In this document: piece after piece, positions 15,385 to 16,345 of the stretch
Layout: every line of letters starts with the position of its first letter
Position numbering within the stretch: position 1 is the stretch's first letter
Assembly (NCBI GenBank): GCA_947589165.1
Contig: CANQCH010000010.1
Coordinates: forward strand, 1 to 16,345
DNA length: 16,345 bases
Source: an uncultured Bacilli bacterium
GTDB lineage: Bacteria; Bacillota_I; Bacilli_A; RF39; UBA660
Direction: 5' to 3'
Program-made: the position numbers and the translations under genes
Notes under the pieces: model-generated
The model's database searches: none
The model's input: the letters and a program-made list of their open reading frames with translations, nothing else
What the model was told of the DNA's origin: nothing

Positions 15385-15745
15385 TTTCAATAGCCTCAAT
15401 TATGTTTTCTAATTCTTGAGTATTTAAATTTTCAATTTTTTCTTTTAACCGATTAACTCTTGTTTCGATTTCTAAATTATTTAAAGCCTTTTTTAATACT
15501 ATATTATAATTTTTATTGATGCCTTTATATTCAGTAATCATTGTACTTTTTTCATATATTTTATAACTTAATTTATTTTTTTCTAGCACTTCTTTAACCT
15601 TATTTAATGCACTTTCGGGAAAACCGATACTTTTTTTATAATCAACATATTTGTATCCTAACAAATAATGAATTATTATTCCATCATCATTAAAAGAATT
15701 ATAAAATTTGCCCGTTTTATATAAATCTACACTATAATTTCTCAT
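15371..15745 (-). CDS. MutS domain I-like DGR accessory protein
   Basis: 124 aa. Residues about 13-66 resemble the mismatch-recognition N-terminal domain of MutS: FYNSFNDDGIIIHYLLG, then IGFPESALNKVKEVLEKNKLSYKIYEK, corresponding to MutS patterns such as GxPxHALxxYxxxLxxxGYxVAIxEQ. The MutS Phe-x-Glu mismatch-intercalating motif near the start is not obvious. No clamp, core or ATPase domains follow. Instead there is a helical, charged C-terminus (91-121), probably a coiled coil. To my recollection MutS-like (MSL) small proteins have been reported beside a subset of DGR RTs. ATG 15745 has a good AAAGGAG ribosome site. It is the first gene of the msl-avd-RT set. A role in handling the mismatched cDNA/target duplex is inference. 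Confidence 0.72.
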   Translation of the reverse strand: MRNYSVDLYKTGKFYNSFNDDGIIIHYLLGYKYVDYKKSIGFPESALNKVKEVLEKNKLSYKIYEKSTMITEYKGINKNYNIVLKKALNNLEIETRVNRLKEKIENLNTQELENIIEAIENGNF

Positions 15746-15788
15746 AATTTACTCCTTTTTAATACTTTAATAACTAATATGGCAAACA

Positions 15789-15810
15789 GAAAAGCTACGT
15801 ATAGCTTTTC
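15789..15810 (-). other. Hairpin in the spacer between TR and the accessory genes
   Basis: Perfect 9-bp stem GAAAAGCTA (15789-15797) with TAGCTTTTC (15802-15810), loop CGTA. It lies in the 170-nt region (15746-15915) that follows the TR on the minus strand. In the Bordetella phage DGR the RNA just 3' of TR is needed for Avd/RT binding and cDNA priming, so this spacer may serve that role. It contains no ORF that I accept. A weaker GGAAT/ATTCC hairpin lies just upstream of it. Confidence 0.6.
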
Positions 15811-15915
15811 GTCCATATTCTATTTTTGGGAATCATTCCGAGGATAATCTTTGTCCTTTATCTCATCCAAAATAAAACCTTAATCTTATTATTACTAGAA
15901 CTATATAAAGGTCTA

Positions 15916-16023
15916 TGGCCGCGCCGCATACGCATTGTTGGAATTGTCGACATTGTTGTTGTTCACATTGCCATCCATGTTGACATTGAACGCATTGTTG
16001 GAATTGTCGGAAGTACGCGAATT
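15916..16023 (-). repeat. DGR template repeat (TR)
   Basis: About 108 bp, close to half G+C by hand count in a sequence otherwise far more AT-rich. Read on the minus strand in one frame it encodes NSRTSDNSNNAFNVN, MDGNVNNNNVDNSNNAYAARP, then TAG (15915-15913); a TAA lies two codons before it. Fourteen codons are AAC/AAT, the codons that adenine-specific mutagenesis diversifies most (A1 and A2 positions). The encoded pattern matches the C-terminal C-type-lectin-like segments of DUF6273/FGE-like DGR targets. Its 3' end TGCGGCGCGGCCA recurs in the target gene at the window edge, after which the two diverge. The 5' limit is uncertain because the VR is not in the window. It should be transcribed as noncoding template RNA. 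Confidence 0.9.
15931..16009 (-). repeat. Direct repeat inside the TR (60-bp period)
   Basis: The 19-mer CGCATTGTTGGAATTGTCG (plus-strand reading) occurs at 15931-15949 and again at 15991-16009. They are exactly 60 bp, or 20 codons, apart, encoding DNSNNA twice in the same frame. In a short template this suggests either a repeated structural element of the lectin-like fold or an internal duplication. Confidence 0.9.
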
Positions 16024-16059
16024 TATACCTTAAGATTACCCTAATATTGAATACTTCCT

Positions 16060-16131
16060 AAGTTGAAAAATTAAATTTTCAACTTTTTAAAGCTTATTAA
16101 GCATTAAAAAGTTTTTATTATTTAAATTATA
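16060..16131 (-). promoter_or_regulatory. Structured leader upstream of TR with candidate -10
   Basis: Two hairpins share four bases and so cannot form together. The first has arms 16060-16069 and 16076-16085 (perfect 10 bp, AAGTTGAAAA). The second has arms 16082-16090 plus 16092-16095, pairing with 16104-16112 and 16099-16102 (13 bp with one A-A mismatch). A perfect minus-strand TATAAT at 16131-16126 lies about 100 nt before the TR and could start the template RNA, although no good -35 is visible. Reading on the plus strand, the second hairpin is followed by T5, so it may instead block antisense transcription. Confidence 0.4.
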
Positions 16132-16171
16132 GTATCACTTCCTTTAATATTTTATTTTTAAAGCAACACCC

Positions 16172-16207
16172 CGCCTGCCTCGCACCGTAAAGGCGCGTAG
16201 ACAGGCG
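16172..16207 (-). other. GC-rich hairpin between target gene and TR
   Basis: CGCCTG (16172-16177) pairs with CAGGCG (16202-16207). After a small internal loop CGC (16181-16183) pairs with GCG (16195-16197), and CC (16185-16186) pairs with GG (16192-16193) across loop GTAAA. It starts 27 nt after the target gene's stop codon. No T-run follows directly on the minus strand, so it is not a classic terminator. The strong G+C in this context suggests conserved structure, perhaps part of the retroelement RNA or a DNA cruciform. Confidence 0.55.
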
Positions 16208-16233
16208 ATGCCTTAATTCAGCTTTATAATCTT

Positions 16234-16345
16234 TTATTCTGTCCCAGGAATTTTGGCATATGTAAGCACATATGGATTGGTCTTACTGCCTTTTCCTTCT
16301 AATAGTTTTACGCCAGATTCGAGATAAAAGACTGGCCGCGCCGCA
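16234..16345 (-). CDS. DGR target gene, C-terminal end only (truncated by window edge)
   Basis: 36 codons plus TAA (16236-16234) are visible, and the gene continues beyond 16345. The visible protein starts AARPVFYLESGVKLLEG and ends AKIPGTE. The ARPVFYL..GVK tail is typical of proteins whose C-type-lectin-like (DUF6273/FGE-related) domain ends with a G/A-V/A-RPV strand, often surface-exposed or secreted proteins. Frame and sequence join perfectly with the TR reading frame (AYAARP), so the TR-derived segment would be the variable region immediately N-terminal to this tail. No start, signal peptide or full domain can be seen here. Calling it the DGR target rests on the shared GC-rich 13-mer and on its position just upstream of TR. 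Confidence 0.85.
   Translation of the reverse strand, partial: AARPVFYLESGVKLLEGKGSKTNPYVLTYAKIPGTE
16333..16345 (-). repeat. VR 3' end / initiation-of-mutagenic-homing (IMH) candidate
   Basis: The 13 bases read TGCGGCGCGGCCA on the minus strand and are identical to the TR 3' end at 15916-15928. Eleven consecutive G/C bases resemble the G/C-rich core of the IMH element at the 3' boundary of VRs. The match stops exactly after CCA (target continues GTC, TR continues TAG), defining the TR/VR boundary. The upstream extent is cut off by the window edge. Confidence 0.8.

Noticed and set aside
15931..16009. Possible CRISPR-like repeat unit
   Set aside because: Only two copies, no spacer-sized variable units, no cas genes; it is in frame inside the TR.
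15826..16044. Plus-strand 72-codon ORF with VGIVDIVVVHIAIHVDIERIVGIVG-like repeats
   Set aside because: It is the antisense shadow of the TR; its repetitive hydrophobic look is the complement of the AAY codon runs. No ribosome site supports it.
16312..16336. GCCAG/CTGGC inverted repeat spanning the TR/VR boundary, as the DGR target hairpin
   Set aside because: Only 5 bp with a 15-nt loop and it includes the IMH bases; known DGR target hairpins have longer stems with tetraloops.

Overview
The window reads as chromosome from an AT-rich, low-GC Gram-positive bacterium (Bacillota), probably an uncultured host-associated Bacilli/Mollicutes-like (RF39-type) lineage. This is inferred from A+T-rich coding sequence with strong GGAGG-type ribosome binding sites, an alanine T-box leader, TAA/TAG stops throughout, and a shortened alanyl-tRNA synthetase. 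All but one of the genes I accept lie on the minus strand.

Layout in ascending coordinates. (1) 76-2752: a two-gene phosphorelay, a membrane hybrid histidine kinase followed by an HPt-REC protein. (2) 2823-4568: an AMP-forming acyl/aryl ligase with an altered TGD motif, divergent from a small XRE repressor (4676-4933, plus strand) whose promoter carries a perfect palindrome. (3) 4941-5277: what looks like a small type III (ToxIN/CptIN-like) toxin-antitoxin remnant: promoter, pseudoknot-capable RNA, terminator, then a very short toxin-like ORF. (4) 5281-5733: a GNAT acetyltransferase. (5) 5777-8317: promoter, alanine T-box, P-loop kinase and short alaS as one operon. (6) 8319-9476: AI-2E/PerM-family permease. 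(7) 9559-10153: an unrecognised 179-aa protein behind a near-consensus promoter. (8) 10234-13678: an operon of a small membrane protein, a double-SBP sensor with a degenerate GGDEF domain, and a YihY/BrkB membrane protein.

The most interesting part is 13724-16345, a diversity-generating retroelement (DGR). In minus-strand order it holds the 3' end of a target gene (16345-16234), structured spacer RNA, an Asn-codon-rich template repeat (TR, about 16023-15916), a MutS-domain-I-like accessory protein, an Avd-like four-helix protein, a DGR-type reverse transcriptase (GLPIGNMTSQ, YMDD) and an unrecognised 83-aa protein. The TR 3' end and the target share a GC-rich 13-mer that reaches the window edge. 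The variable repeat (VR) itself must therefore lie just beyond base 16345. The TR, read in frame, encodes a C-type-lectin-like (DUF6273/FGE-like) C-terminus ending in AARP, and the target continues AARPVFYLESGVKL. The expected mechanism is RT plus Avd copying TR RNA with adenine-directed errors, so that the cDNA replaces the VR and diversifies a probable surface ligand-binding protein.
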